64,000 nucleotides of DNA, taken from the NCBI GenBank assembly GCA_031553395.1, contig JAVBLR010000004.1, forward strand, positions 1-64,000, in the 5' to 3' direction. The notes beneath the pieces were generated by a model, which was not told the origin of the DNA, did not search any database, and saw only the letters and a program-made list of their open reading frames with translations. Numbering within the stretch: the first letter of the stretch is position 1; every line of letters begins with the position of its first letter. The translations under genes were made by a program, and so were the position numbers. This DNA comes from WRGA01 sp031553395 (GTDB taxonomy: Bacteria > Bacteroidota > Bacteroidia > Bacteroidales > WRGA01). This document shows positions 55,437-63,459 of this stretch, one piece after another.

Positions 55437-55850
55437 TTAAAGTTCGAATGAAGTGATAGACTCCAATATCTCTTTTATCATCTTTGCCACCTTATATGGA
55501 TTCTGCAATACTTCTTCGTTTGAAAACCGAATCACCTCAAATCCACATAAGTTAAGGATAGCAGTTCTTTCTTTGTCATACTCAACAATTTCTTTATCAT
55601 TGTGTATTTCTCCATCAATTTCTATTACCAATTTCTTTTCAAGGCATACGAAGTCTACAATAAAGATATCTATAGAATGTTGTCTACGGATTTTATATCC
55701 TGTTTTTTTATTCCGAATTACATTCCATAAAGCATCTTCGGCTTTGGTAGGTGCCGTTCGCATCTGCCGAGCTTTTATTTTTGCATTTTTCCAAATTTTA
55801 TAATCTGTTGTTTGATAGCTATAATTTTGATGTGATTTCCCTTTTTGCAT
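55437..55850 (-). CDS. DUF559 (Vsr-like) endonuclease-domain protein
   Basis: About 137 residues from ATG 55850 (MQKGKSHQNY); an open extension to 55919 adds 23 residues without homology. The body matches the DUF559/Vsr-like nuclease fold: RQMRTAPTKAEDALWNVIRN, GYKIRRQHSIDIFIVDFVCL, the acidic metal-site pattern VDF...LVIEIDGEIHN, and YDKERTAILNLCGFEVIRFS, N-E-E-V. Vsr proteins nick mismatched DNA, but DUF559 proteins have no settled role. The gene lies between two direct copies of the palindromic element, 35 bp after one and about 145 bp before the other. This suggests a link between the nuclease and the repeats, similar in layout to REP elements with their RAYT transposases. That link is inference. 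Confidence 0.87.
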   Translation of the reverse strand: MQKGKSHQNYSYQTTDYKIWKNAKIKARQMRTAPTKAEDALWNVIRNKKTGYKIRRQHSIDIFIVDFVCLEKKLVIEIDGEIHNDKEIVEYDKERTAILNLCGFEVIRFSNEEVLQNPYKVAKMIKEILESITSFEL

Positions 55851-55994
55851 TTTGTATAAGTTTGCTTGGTAACAAATATACCAGTTTAATATATCTGAAT
55901 AACAAATTTTTAACTGCACGTTTATATTTTGTTGATTGAGGATGAAATTTTAAACCTTATTTCGGTACTTTTAGACATCACTTTCGCTTTTCGA

Positions 55995-56184
55995 ACCTCA
56001 CCCCCTGGCCCCTCTCCGAATGGAGAGGGGAGTTGTGGAAGGGATTTTTATCTTTTGATAAGTTTATGAATATTGGATATTGTTCAATTTATTATTCATT
56101 TTTGCTTCCTATTTCTTATGCAATGCTAATCAAGTTTCACCAACTACCCCCCTCTCCATTCGGAGAGGGGGCAGGGGGTGAGGT
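55995..56184 (+). repeat. CCTCACCC palindromic MITE-like element, copy 2
   Basis: 190 bp from AACCTCACCC to GGGTGAGGTT. Both ends carry the CCTCTCCGAATGGAGAGGG or CCCTCTCCATTCGGAGAGG mini-palindrome. This is the fullest copy; copy 1 lacks short internal stretches relative to it. Same orientation as copy 1. Confidence 0.9.
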
Positions 56185-56218
56185 TAGAAAAGAAAGGTGT
56201 AATACCTCAAAAACAAAA

Positions 56219-56242
56219 GCCCCACCAATTTCTTGGCAGGGC
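56219..56242 (-). terminator. Terminator after the InlB-repeat protein
   Basis: GCCCCACCAA (56219-56228) and TTGGCAGGGC (56233-56242) form a 10-bp stem with two mismatches and a 4-nt loop. On the minus strand it is followed by TTTTGTTTTT. It lies 27 bp past the stop codon of the minus-strand gene. Confidence 0.75.
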
Positions 56243-56269
56243 TCTCTCATATCCTTACGAAAAAGAATC

Positions 56270-58330
56270 TTATTTTACCACATATTTAAATGTATCTACA
56301 GAACCATCTTCGTAAACAACTTTCTTAGTATAAATACCAGCTGCAGTTGCTTCTTTTACTTGAATACCTGTTAAAGTATAGATAGTTTCTGATGCGATAG
56401 CTTTAGATGCGTTTACAGAACCAATACCTGTAGTCATTGTAAAATTAGCAGCGATTTCACTTATTGTTCCATCAACTGTATAGTAGAATGGATTATCTGT
56501 TGAAAGTTCATCTCCAACTGCACGTAGAGCACCAATTGTCCAGTTTGCAAATTTGTAATCGCTACTAGTAGGAGTTGCAGTTAATTTGATAACAGAACCT
56601 AACAAGTATTTTCCATCAGCAGATTGCGGTTCAATTGAAACACTACCATCAGTAGAGGATGGAGTAATATCTAAAGTAGTATAGCAAGCATCGTAATCTG
56701 TAATTGAAATGTCAGAAATTGTAGCACCACCACTAGTGCTTGAATTTATAATCTCAACAAACACAGGTTCACAACTATTTATAGCATGTGTAATTGTTGT
56801 ACATTTGTTTCCTGCTACAGTACCAGATTTTCCAGTATCAACTCCGTCTACATATAAATTGAAAGTTCTAGATCCAGTAGCTCCTAATGTTATAGAGAAG
56901 GTACCACATCTTGGTAAATAAAACCCTAATTTAGAATTGCTATCCATTCTTATTACTTTATTCCCAGTGCATACAGCGTCACTACCAGTATAATTTCCAT
57001 TGTAAGAACCTGCACCTTTACTCCAAGATGTCCAACAAGGCAAAGACTCTTTATCCCAAATATAAGGAATTGTAAGAACACATTCTTCTACAGTCAATAT
57101 TGAAGATGTCAATCCTGCGAAGAAATTTCCTGCAATGTCTGTAACAGCATCAGCACTTACAGCAATATCATACGTGTTTACAAAATTAACAGGAATGTCG
57201 AATGTAATTTTGTTTCCATTAATAACAGGAGCATTTGCAGCAACACCGTTTACTGTGATACCTGTAGCATTTGCGATTGCAATATTTTCGTTGAAAATTA
57301 ATGTAACTGTTTTAGAAGTAGCTCCCATTATATATATTGTACCAGTTGGGCTTATGGAGCTAAGAGTTGGAGCTGTAATATCATTAGCAAAAGTAGCAGT
57401 ATAAGTTGCATCTCCGCTTACTGTAATTGTTCTTGGGTTATCAGTATTTCCATCATTCCATTGTGTGAAATTGCATATCGCAGTTTCTGTAGCTGTTAAT
57501 TTGATAACATCACCATCAAATATTTTTCCATCAGTATTTATGGATGTAGGATCTATTTGTGCACTAACACCATCACATCCTGTAGCACCAACATTAATTG
57601 TACGTTCTGTTAATCCTGAGAAATTTGCAGTAACTGATTTGTCTATATCCATAGTTATTGTTGTTGGATTTGTTGTACCTGTTACATTTCCACTCCATGA
57701 AGCAAAAGTATAACCATGATTAGGAATTGCAGTAAGGGCAACTTCCGTATTTTCAGGAATAGCAGTATTATTAGTTTGACCAGTTGTGATAGTTCCAGCT
57801 CCTATTGGAAGAATAGCTGTTGTTAGAGATACTGTAGGAATTATAGATATGGGTTGAACAACTATTACTTCATGTAGTCTAGTATCTTTTAAGACAGAAA
57901 CGTCAATTTTTGTAACAGAGTTTCTATATTGAGACGAAAATTCAACAGATTTACTTTCGCAACTTGTACCTTTTGCAAGAATAAATGTTTGAGTTTCTAA
58001 TTCTCCAGAACTTCCTGATATTTTTACGGTTACTGTTCTTTCGGCATCTGTTCCGTTTGAAGTTGTAAAGAGAGAAAATGTAATGGAAGAACATGTGTTA
58101 ACTGCAAATGATATTGGGGAGGCACTTTTTAATGTAATTCGTCCTGTAGAGCAACCATCTGTTGCGTTTGTTTTATCAAGTCCTGTTCCTCCTGTTATCC
58201 ATGCAGGCAAGTTCGCATTAAAACTGAATGTAGTAACCCCTGTGCCTGTAGGTTGCAATTGTGCTTTTGCCCCAATGTTTGTTATCAACAGTATGACAAG
58301 CATCAAGCTAAATCTTGTAATTATCTTCAT
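56270..58330 (-). CDS. Secreted InlB-repeat/Ig-like surface protein
   Basis: 686 residues with signal peptide (MKIITRFSLMLVILLITNIGAKA). Modules in order: an N-terminal carbohydrate-binding-like part (about 25-160), divergent InlB B-repeats (VALTAIPNHGYTFASWSGNV, IKLTATETAICNFTQWNDGN; about 170-310), an SbsA-type Ig-like domain (TAPTLSSISPTGTIYIMGAT, VTLIFNENIAI; about 315-410), a second carbohydrate-binding-like part repeating the N-terminal layout (IRMDSNSKLGFYLPRCGTFS), and a further InlB unit (LTATPTSSDYKFANWTIG). The tail (ETIYTLTGIQVKEATAAGIY, KYVVK) looks like a sorting-type C-terminus. It is probably an adhesin or surface glycan-binding protein. No catalytic motif seen; function inferred only from modules. 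Confidence 0.8.
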   Translation of the reverse strand: MKIITRFSLMLVILLITNIGAKAQLQPTGTGVTTFSFNANLPAWITGGTGLDKTNATDGCSTGRITLKSASPISFAVNTCSSITFSLFTTSNGTDAERTVTVKISGSSGELETQTFILAKGTSCESKSVEFSSQYRNSVTKIDVSVLKDTRLHEVIVVQPISIIPTVSLTTAILPIGAGTITTGQTNNTAIPENTEVALTAIPNHGYTFASWSGNVTGTTNPTTITMDIDKSVTANFSGLTERTINVGATGCDGVSAQIDPTSINTDGKIFDGDVIKLTATETAICNFTQWNDGNTDNPRTITVSGDATYTATFANDITAPTLSSISPTGTIYIMGATSKTVTLIFNENIAIANATGITVNGVAANAPVINGNKITFDIPVNFVNTYDIAVSADAVTDIAGNFFAGLTSSILTVEECVLTIPYIWDKESLPCWTSWSKGAGSYNGNYTGSDAVCTGNKVIRMDSNSKLGFYLPRCGTFSITLGATGSRTFNLYVDGVDTGKSGTVAGNKCTTITHAINSCEPVFVEIINSSTSGGATISDISITDYDACYTTLDITPSSTDGSVSIEPQSADGKYLLGSVIKLTATPTSSDYKFANWTIGALRAVGDELSTDNPFYYTVDGTISEIAANFTMTTGIGSVNASKAIASETIYTLTGIQVKEATAAGIYTKKVVYEDGSVDTFKYVVK

Positions 58331-58489
58331 AATATTATTTGTTTTTTTGCCACTCCAAATAAAAACTCAAAGCAGCGGGTTAATAATTAAAAAATAACAG
58401 CAGCAAACATACGATTAAGGGAAATAATCGTTGTGGAGTTTTTGATTTTTATGGTGTATTTTTTGGTAAGTTGTCTGATTTACCCCGAG

Positions 58490-58706
58490 CTGCACTTCGC
58501 TTGCAAGGGGTTATCCAAGTATAAGTCCTTCCGGACTTGGCTTGGCTGTTATCAAATGTATTTTGGTGAAAAATAAAAGAAAAGCGAAGAATATATTTTT
58601 GCCATTAGCTTTTTGTCATTTATGTACGCAAACCAAAGTTTGAAATACCGGAAGCTAAGTCCGGAAGGAGTTGTATTTGGATAACCCCTTGCAAGCCGTA
58701 GGTGCA
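58490..58706. repeat. Large inverted repeat with about 50-bp arms
   Basis: Left arm 58490-58538 (CTGCACTTCGCTTGCAAGGG...) and right arm 58657-58706 (...CCCTTGCAAGCCGTAGGTGCAG) are imperfect inverted copies, both containing GGATAACCCC/GGGGTTATCC and CCGGAC-type cores. The 118-nt loop carries a heptad-word arm. Element copy 3 starts 4 bp after its right arm. Confidence 0.8.
58596..58616. repeat. Isolated heptad-word arm
   Basis: TTTTTGC, CATTAGC, TTTTTGT in tandem, the same kind of word as in the intergenic hairpins. The complementary arm is eroded (purine-rich stretch at about 58563-58590). Confidence 0.5.
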
Positions 58707-58710
58707 GATA

Positions 58711-58890
58711 AACCTCACCCCCAGCCCCTCTCCGAATGGAGAGGGGAGTAGTTGATGAAACTTGATAGTCATTGTATAAGAAATAAGAAGTGAATAATAA
58801 TTCAACGAATACCCATTATCATAAACCTATCAGAAGATGAAATTCCTTTTACAACCTCCCTCTCCATTCGGAGAGGGGCAGGGGTGAGGT
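58711..58890 (-). repeat. CCTCACCC palindromic MITE-like element, copy 3 (inverted)
   Basis: 180 bp bounded by AACCTCACCCC and GGGGTGAGGT. The interior, read on the minus strand, matches copy 2 (ATCTTCTGATAGGTTTATGA, ATTATTATTCAC, TTCTTATACAATG). It is therefore in the opposite orientation to copies 1 and 2. Confidence 0.88.
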
Positions 58891-58910
58891 CTGAGGGGTG
58901 TGAAAAATAA

Positions 58911-58939
58911 AAAACTGCTTCCTTTTGAGAAGCAGTTTT
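58911..58939 (-). terminator. Intrinsic terminator of rpsA
   Basis: An 11-bp perfect stem AAAACTGCTTC (58911-58921) with GAAGCAGTTTT (58929-58939). On the minus strand it is followed by a T-rich tail. It lies 28 bp past the rpsA stop. Confidence 0.9.
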
Positions 58940-58966
58940 CCTACAATATTTATAAAAAAGAAAATC

Positions 58967-60775
58967 TTATTTTTCAGAAAGCTTTTCTTTCAATGCAGCC
59001 AATTCTTCAATATCTCCTAATGTAGTTTTTTCCATTTTGGAGTTTGAAGCATTATTGTCTTCATTTGCATTTTCGTCATCTTTCTTTTTCCGTGTAGTTT
59101 TCTTTGGTGCAGATGATTCGCGAGATTCAGATTTTTGAGCATCTTCGAAAATCCGGCTGTGAGAAAGAATGATACGTTTTGCATCTTTATTGAATTCAAT
59201 TACTTTGAATGGTAATTTTTCTTCAACTTGTGCTTGCGAACCATCTTCTTTCACCAAATGTTTTGGAGTAGCAAAGCCTTCAACACCATAAGGAAGAGCA
59301 ACTACAGCACCTTTATCAAGCAATTCGATAATAGTTCCTTCGTGTACCGAATCTACAGTAAAGATAGTTTCGAATACATCCCAAGGATTTTCTTCCAATT
59401 GTTTGTGTCCTAAGCTCAAGCGGCGATTTTCCTTGTCGATTTCCAATACTTGTACATCAATATCCGCACCGATTTGTGTGAATTCCGACGGATGTTTGAT
59501 TTTTTTAGTCCAAGAAAGGTCAGAAATATGGATTAATCCGTCAACACCTTCTTCAATTTCTACAAATACACCGAAGTTGGTGAAGTTGCGAACCTTTGCA
59601 GTGTGGCGAGAACCAACCGGATATTTAGTTTCGATAGTTTCCCATGGATCGGCTTTCAATTGTTTGATACCCAAAGACATTTTGCGTTCGTCGCGATCTA
59701 ATGTCAACACAACAGCTTCCACTTCGTCTCCAACTTTCATAAAGTCCTGAGCGCTGCGCAAGTGTTGAGACCAAGACATTTCCGAAACGTGAATCAATCC
59801 TTCTACGCCCGGAGCGATTTCGATAAATGCACCATAATCGGCCATTACAACTACGCGTCCTTTTACTTTGTCGCCAACTTTTAAGTTTTCGTTCAAAGCA
59901 TCCCATGGGTGAGGAGTTAATTGTTTCAAACCAAGAGCAATACGTTTCTTTTCGTCATCGAAATCCAAAATTACAACATTCAACTTTTGGTCTAATTGTA
60001 AAATTTCATCCGGATGAGAAACACGTCCCCAAGAAAGATCGGTAATGTGAATCAAACCGTCTACACCGCCCAAGTCGATAAATACTCCATAAGAAGTGAT
60101 GTTTTTAACGGTACCTTCCAATACCTGGCCTTTTTCAAGTTTTGAGATAATATTTTTCTTTTGTTGTTCAAGTTCAGCTTCGATAAGCGCTTTGTGTGAA
60201 ACTACAACATTTTTGAATTCCTGGTTGATTTTCACAACTTTGAATTCCATTGTTTTATTAACAAACACATCGTAATCACGAATTGGTTTCACATCGATTT
60301 GTGATCCCGGCAAGAATGCTTCGATACCGAATACATCTACAATCATACCGCCTTTTGTACGGCATTTAACAAAACCTTTAATGATTTCGTCGTTTTCAAG
60401 AGCAGCATTAACACGTTCCCAAGATTTGGTTGCGCGAGCTTTTTTGTGAGAAAGAAGGAGTTGTCCTTTTTTATCTTCCTGACTTTCGATGTAAACTTCT
60501 ACAGTATCACCTACTTTTAAATCAGGATTATAACGAAATTCGTTCATAGAAACAATTCCGTCCGATTTGTAACCGATATTAACAACGACTTCGCGTTTGT
60601 TCATCGAAATTACAGTACCTTCAGCCACCTCTTTGTCTTTTACGGTGTTGAGGGTTTCATCATAAGCTTTTGTAAGGTCTTCTTTGCTTACATTTGTGTA
60701 AGAATCACCTTGCTCGTAGCCTTCCCAATCGAAATCAGCATTGGGAGTTACGTTTTTTAGTTGTTTTTCTTCCAT
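58967..60775 (-). CDS. rpsA: 30S ribosomal protein S1
   Basis: S1 binds mRNA on the 30S subunit and helps start translation, which matters in Bacteroidota because their genes rarely carry Shine-Dalgarno sequences. The 602-residue protein has six S1 (OB-fold) domains, the later four very regular: GTVKNITSYGVFIDLGGVDG, GRVVVMADYGAFIEIAPGVE, AKVRNFTNFGVFVEIEEGVD, GTIIELLDKGAVVALPYGVE, each followed by GLIHI or a variant and a DLSW/EMSW motif. The C-terminal 70 residues are charged and low-complexity (KKTTRKKKDDENANEDNNA). The start at ATG 60775 follows a clear promoter; a terminator follows the stop. Confidence 0.97.
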   Translation of the reverse strand: MEEKQLKNVTPNADFDWEGYEQGDSYTNVSKEDLTKAYDETLNTVKDKEVAEGTVISMNKREVVVNIGYKSDGIVSMNEFRYNPDLKVGDTVEVYIESQEDKKGQLLLSHKKARATKSWERVNAALENDEIIKGFVKCRTKGGMIVDVFGIEAFLPGSQIDVKPIRDYDVFVNKTMEFKVVKINQEFKNVVVSHKALIEAELEQQKKNIISKLEKGQVLEGTVKNITSYGVFIDLGGVDGLIHITDLSWGRVSHPDEILQLDQKLNVVILDFDDEKKRIALGLKQLTPHPWDALNENLKVGDKVKGRVVVMADYGAFIEIAPGVEGLIHVSEMSWSQHLRSAQDFMKVGDEVEAVVLTLDRDERKMSLGIKQLKADPWETIETKYPVGSRHTAKVRNFTNFGVFVEIEEGVDGLIHISDLSWTKKIKHPSEFTQIGADIDVQVLEIDKENRRLSLGHKQLEENPWDVFETIFTVDSVHEGTIIELLDKGAVVALPYGVEGFATPKHLVKEDGSQAQVEEKLPFKVIEFNKDAKRIILSHSRIFEDAQKSESRESSAPKKTTRKKKDDENANEDNNASNSKMEKTTLGDIEELAALKEKLSEK

Positions 60776-60837
60776 TAAATAAAATTGTTGTTAAATTTAG
60801 TGAGTTAGACATTATATTTGCTTTCTCAAAATTGGCG

Positions 60838-60868
60838 CAAAATTACAATGTTTTTTCTTAATACACAA
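60838..60868 (-). promoter_or_regulatory. rpsA promoter
   Basis: On the minus strand: TTG (60866-60868), 20-bp spacer, TAATTTTG (60838-60845). This is an excellent match to the Bacteroidota consensus and would give a leader of about 55 nt before the rpsA ATG. Confidence 0.78.
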
Positions 60869-61036
60869 GATAAATTAGAGGAATTAATCGGAAGTTGTTA
60901 GAATTGCCGATGTGGTAATTTGCTAAGAATTTCATAAGTTTCATATTTTATTTGTTTTTGAATATTCCAGCTTACAATATTTTAATGTTAAATGCGTTTT
61001 TCTATAAAATTTAAACGGGCTCTTACTTAATAATAT

Positions 61037-61044
61037 TACTTTTG
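61037..61044 (+). promoter_or_regulatory. -7 box of the TonB-receptor promoter
   Basis: TACTTTTG matches TAnnTTTG, 41 bp upstream of the receptor ATG at 61086. The expected -33 region has TTAA and not TTG, so the promoter may be weak or regulated. Confidence 0.55.
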
Positions 61045-61085
61045 CCACCTTTAAAATAATTGACATTAAAACATAATCGACATAA

Positions 61086-63422
61086 ATGGCTATAATAGTT
61101 AGGTTTTTTGTAATCATTTTTCTTTGTATTTTCCCAATAACTTTGTTTTCTCAATCCAAATATACAGTTAGTGGAACTGTTAAGGATAAAAATACAGGAG
61201 AAACTCTTATTGGCGTTATTGTTGGTGTTTCTGGAACAAAGCCGGTTGAAACGTTGACGAATGAGCATGGTTTTTACTCTTTAACTATTCCATCAGATAA
61301 TTATCAACTATCCGTTTCCGGGATGGGTTATCAGGTTCAACAGATATCATTGAATCTGGATAAAAGTCAGCGAATTGATTTTTCTCTGGTTACAGATCCT
61401 CGTGAATTACAGGAGGTTGTTGTTACCACTCGTGTTAAAGATGAAAATGTAACCCGCACCCAGGTTGGTGTGGAAAGAATGGAAATGAAAGAGATTGCTC
61501 AGATTCCTGTTTTAATGGGAGAAAGGGATTTGATAAAAGTAATGCAACTTACGCCCGGAATTAAACCGACAGGGGAGGGGAATACCGGTTTTTATGTACG
61601 TGGAGGCGCTGCCGATCAAAATTTGATTTTGTTGGATAATGCATTGGTTTATAACGCATCTCACTTAATGGGTTTTTTCTCAACATTCAATTCCGATGCA
61701 ATCAAAGATGCTACTATTTATAAAGGTCCTATGCCTGCCCAATATGGTGGACGTCTGTCTTCGGCATTGGACATTGTAATGAACGAAGGAAATAATCAGG
61801 ATTATCACGTGAGTGGAGGAATCGGTCTTATTTCGACAAAATTAAACATTGAAGGTCCGATACAAAAAGATAAATCTTCTTTCTTGATAACAGGTCGTCG
61901 CACATATGCCGATTTAATGGCAAAAGCATCAGGTGTTGAAGGTTTTGAAAATGCTTCTTTATATTTTTATGATTTGAATGCCAAGGCAAATTATATTTTG
62001 TCGGATAAAGACCGCATTTATTTATCCGGATATTTTGGGAGGGACAAATTGGCTGCCGAAGATTTTTTCGGGCTCGAATGGGGAAATGCCACAGGTACTT
62101 TGCGTTGGAATCATATTCTCAGTGATAAGTTATTTTCCAACACCTCCCTTGTTTACAGTGATTACGATTATAAGGTTACGGTATATATGACCGAAAGGGA
62201 TAATAAAATGGGTATTCTTTCGCGCATACGGGACTGGAATCTGAAACAGGATTTTCAATATTTTCCTAATCCCTCCAATTCGATTCGGTTTGGTTTAAGC
62301 ACTACGTATCACACCGTTTTGCCGGGGCAGGTTTCATTTGATAATCCGTATCAATTTAATGTTGAATCCTTGCAAAAAAAATATTCTTGGGAAAATGCAC
62401 TTTATGGAACGAATACATGGAAAGTTTCAAATAAATTATCTGCCATTTATGGATTGAGGTTTTCTACATTTAGTGTTTTGGGTCCGGGCGATATTTATAC
62501 ATTGGATGATAAACATCAGGTAAAAGATACAATATCGTATGGTTCAGGAGATTTTGTCAAAACATATTTTAATATCGAACCGCGTTTGTCATTAGCTTAT
62601 CAATTAAATAAAAATTCTTCGTTAAAGGCTGCTTATGCCCGAACTACGCAAAATATGCATTTGGTTGCCAATTCGTCTGTTTCTACTCCGGTAGACAGGT
62701 GGGTGCCGACATCAAATATAATTCAGCCCGAAATTGCCGATCAGGTTTCGTTGGGATATTTTCACAATTTTGCCAATAATATGTTTGAATTTAGCATAGA
62801 AGGATATTATAAAAATCTTCAGAATCAAATAGATTATAAAGATGGAGCCGATATTCAAACGACAGATGTTGTAGAAACCGAATTACTTTTTGGAAAAGGA
62901 AGAGCGTATGGTGTAGAATTTTTTCTGAAAAAGAAATACGGGCGATTCAATGGTTGGTTGGGGTATACCTTATCTCGTAGCGAAAAACAGATTGATGGAA
63001 TCAATGATGGTAAATGGTATGCTGCAAAACAGGATCGTACGCATGATGTTTCTATTGTTGGAATGTATGAATTAACTAAAAAATGGTCATTGTCTGCTGC
63101 ATGGGTTTATTATACGGGAGATGCAGTAACTTTTCCGAGTGGAAAATATACGATTGATAATCAGGTTGCAATGTATTACACCGAACGCAACGGTTATCGT
63201 ATGCCAGCTTATCACAGGCTTGATTTGGGTGCAACATGGAAATTGAAAGATACGAAGAAGTTTTATTCCGAATTGGCATTCAGTTTGTATAATGCTTATG
63301 GCAGGGAAAATGCTTATATGATTGATTTTAGGGAAAATAAAGACGATCCGACTAGAACAGATGCATATCAGATTTCATTATTTCGTTTCGTTCCTTCCGT
63401 TTCATGGAATTTTAGATTTTAA
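61086..63422 (+). CDS. TonB-dependent receptor with carboxypeptidase-regulatory-like domain
   Basis: A 778-residue outer-membrane transporter, smaller than and distinct from SusC. It has a signal peptide (about 1-23), a CarboxypepD_reg-like domain (about 26-110: YTVSGTVKDKNTGETLIGVI, LSVSGMGYQVQQISLNLD), the segment LQEVVVTTRV (about 118), a plug domain (LIKVMQLTPGIKPTGEGNTG, YVRGGAADQNLILLDNALVY, GPMPAQYGGRLSSALDIVMN) and a beta barrel ending SLFRFVPSVSWNFRF with the terminal Phe typical of outer-membrane proteins. It is followed 37 bp on by a DUF4249 lipoprotein, a pairing common in Bacteroidota. The cargo is unknown. Confidence 0.92.
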   Translation: MAIIVRFFVIIFLCIFPITLFSQSKYTVSGTVKDKNTGETLIGVIVGVSGTKPVETLTNEHGFYSLTIPSDNYQLSVSGMGYQVQQISLNLDKSQRIDFSLVTDPRELQEVVVTTRVKDENVTRTQVGVERMEMKEIAQIPVLMGERDLIKVMQLTPGIKPTGEGNTGFYVRGGAADQNLILLDNALVYNASHLMGFFSTFNSDAIKDATIYKGPMPAQYGGRLSSALDIVMNEGNNQDYHVSGGIGLISTKLNIEGPIQKDKSSFLITGRRTYADLMAKASGVEGFENASLYFYDLNAKANYILSDKDRIYLSGYFGRDKLAAEDFFGLEWGNATGTLRWNHILSDKLFSNTSLVYSDYDYKVTVYMTERDNKMGILSRIRDWNLKQDFQYFPNPSNSIRFGLSTTYHTVLPGQVSFDNPYQFNVESLQKKYSWENALYGTNTWKVSNKLSAIYGLRFSTFSVLGPGDIYTLDDKHQVKDTISYGSGDFVKTYFNIEPRLSLAYQLNKNSSLKAAYARTTQNMHLVANSSVSTPVDRWVPTSNIIQPEIADQVSLGYFHNFANNMFEFSIEGYYKNLQNQIDYKDGADIQTTDVVETELLFGKGRAYGVEFFLKKKYGRFNGWLGYTLSRSEKQIDGINDGKWYAAKQDRTHDVSIVGMYELTKKWSLSAAWVYYTGDAVTFPSGKYTIDNQVAMYYTERNGYRMPAYHRLDLGATWKLKDTKKFYSELAFSLYNAYGRENAYMIDFRENKDDPTRTDAYQISLFRFVPSVSWNFRF

Positions 63423-63459
63423 GATTTTAATCGACACACTTAATTAAATAGCAGAAAAA

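Larger units (their letters stand above)
55851..56269. other. Gap upstream of the DUF559 gene
   Basis: After the DUF559 start the gap is AT-rich to 55994, then holds palindromic element copy 2 (55995-56184) and the terminator at 56219-56242. A reading frame running out of the element (SPFGEGAGGEV) is an artefact of the repeat. Confidence 0.65.
58331..58966. other. Repeat-rich gap downstream of rpsA
   Basis: 636 bp without a gene. It contains the palindrome at 58490-58706, a single heptad-word arm at 58596-58616 in that palindrome's loop, palindromic MITE-like element copy 3 (58711-58890) and the rpsA terminator (58911-58939). A frame reading SPFGEGLGVRF on the minus strand is an artefact of the repeat. 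Confidence 0.7.

Noticed and set aside
56033..56374. Plus-strand frame containing PSPFGEGAGGEV
   Set aside because: It is a read-through of palindromic element copy 2 and overlaps a terminator and the end of a real gene on the other strand.
58620..58805. Minus-strand frame containing SPFGEGLGVRF
   Set aside because: It is a translation of element copy 3 and the adjacent palindrome, with no start context or homology to a real protein.
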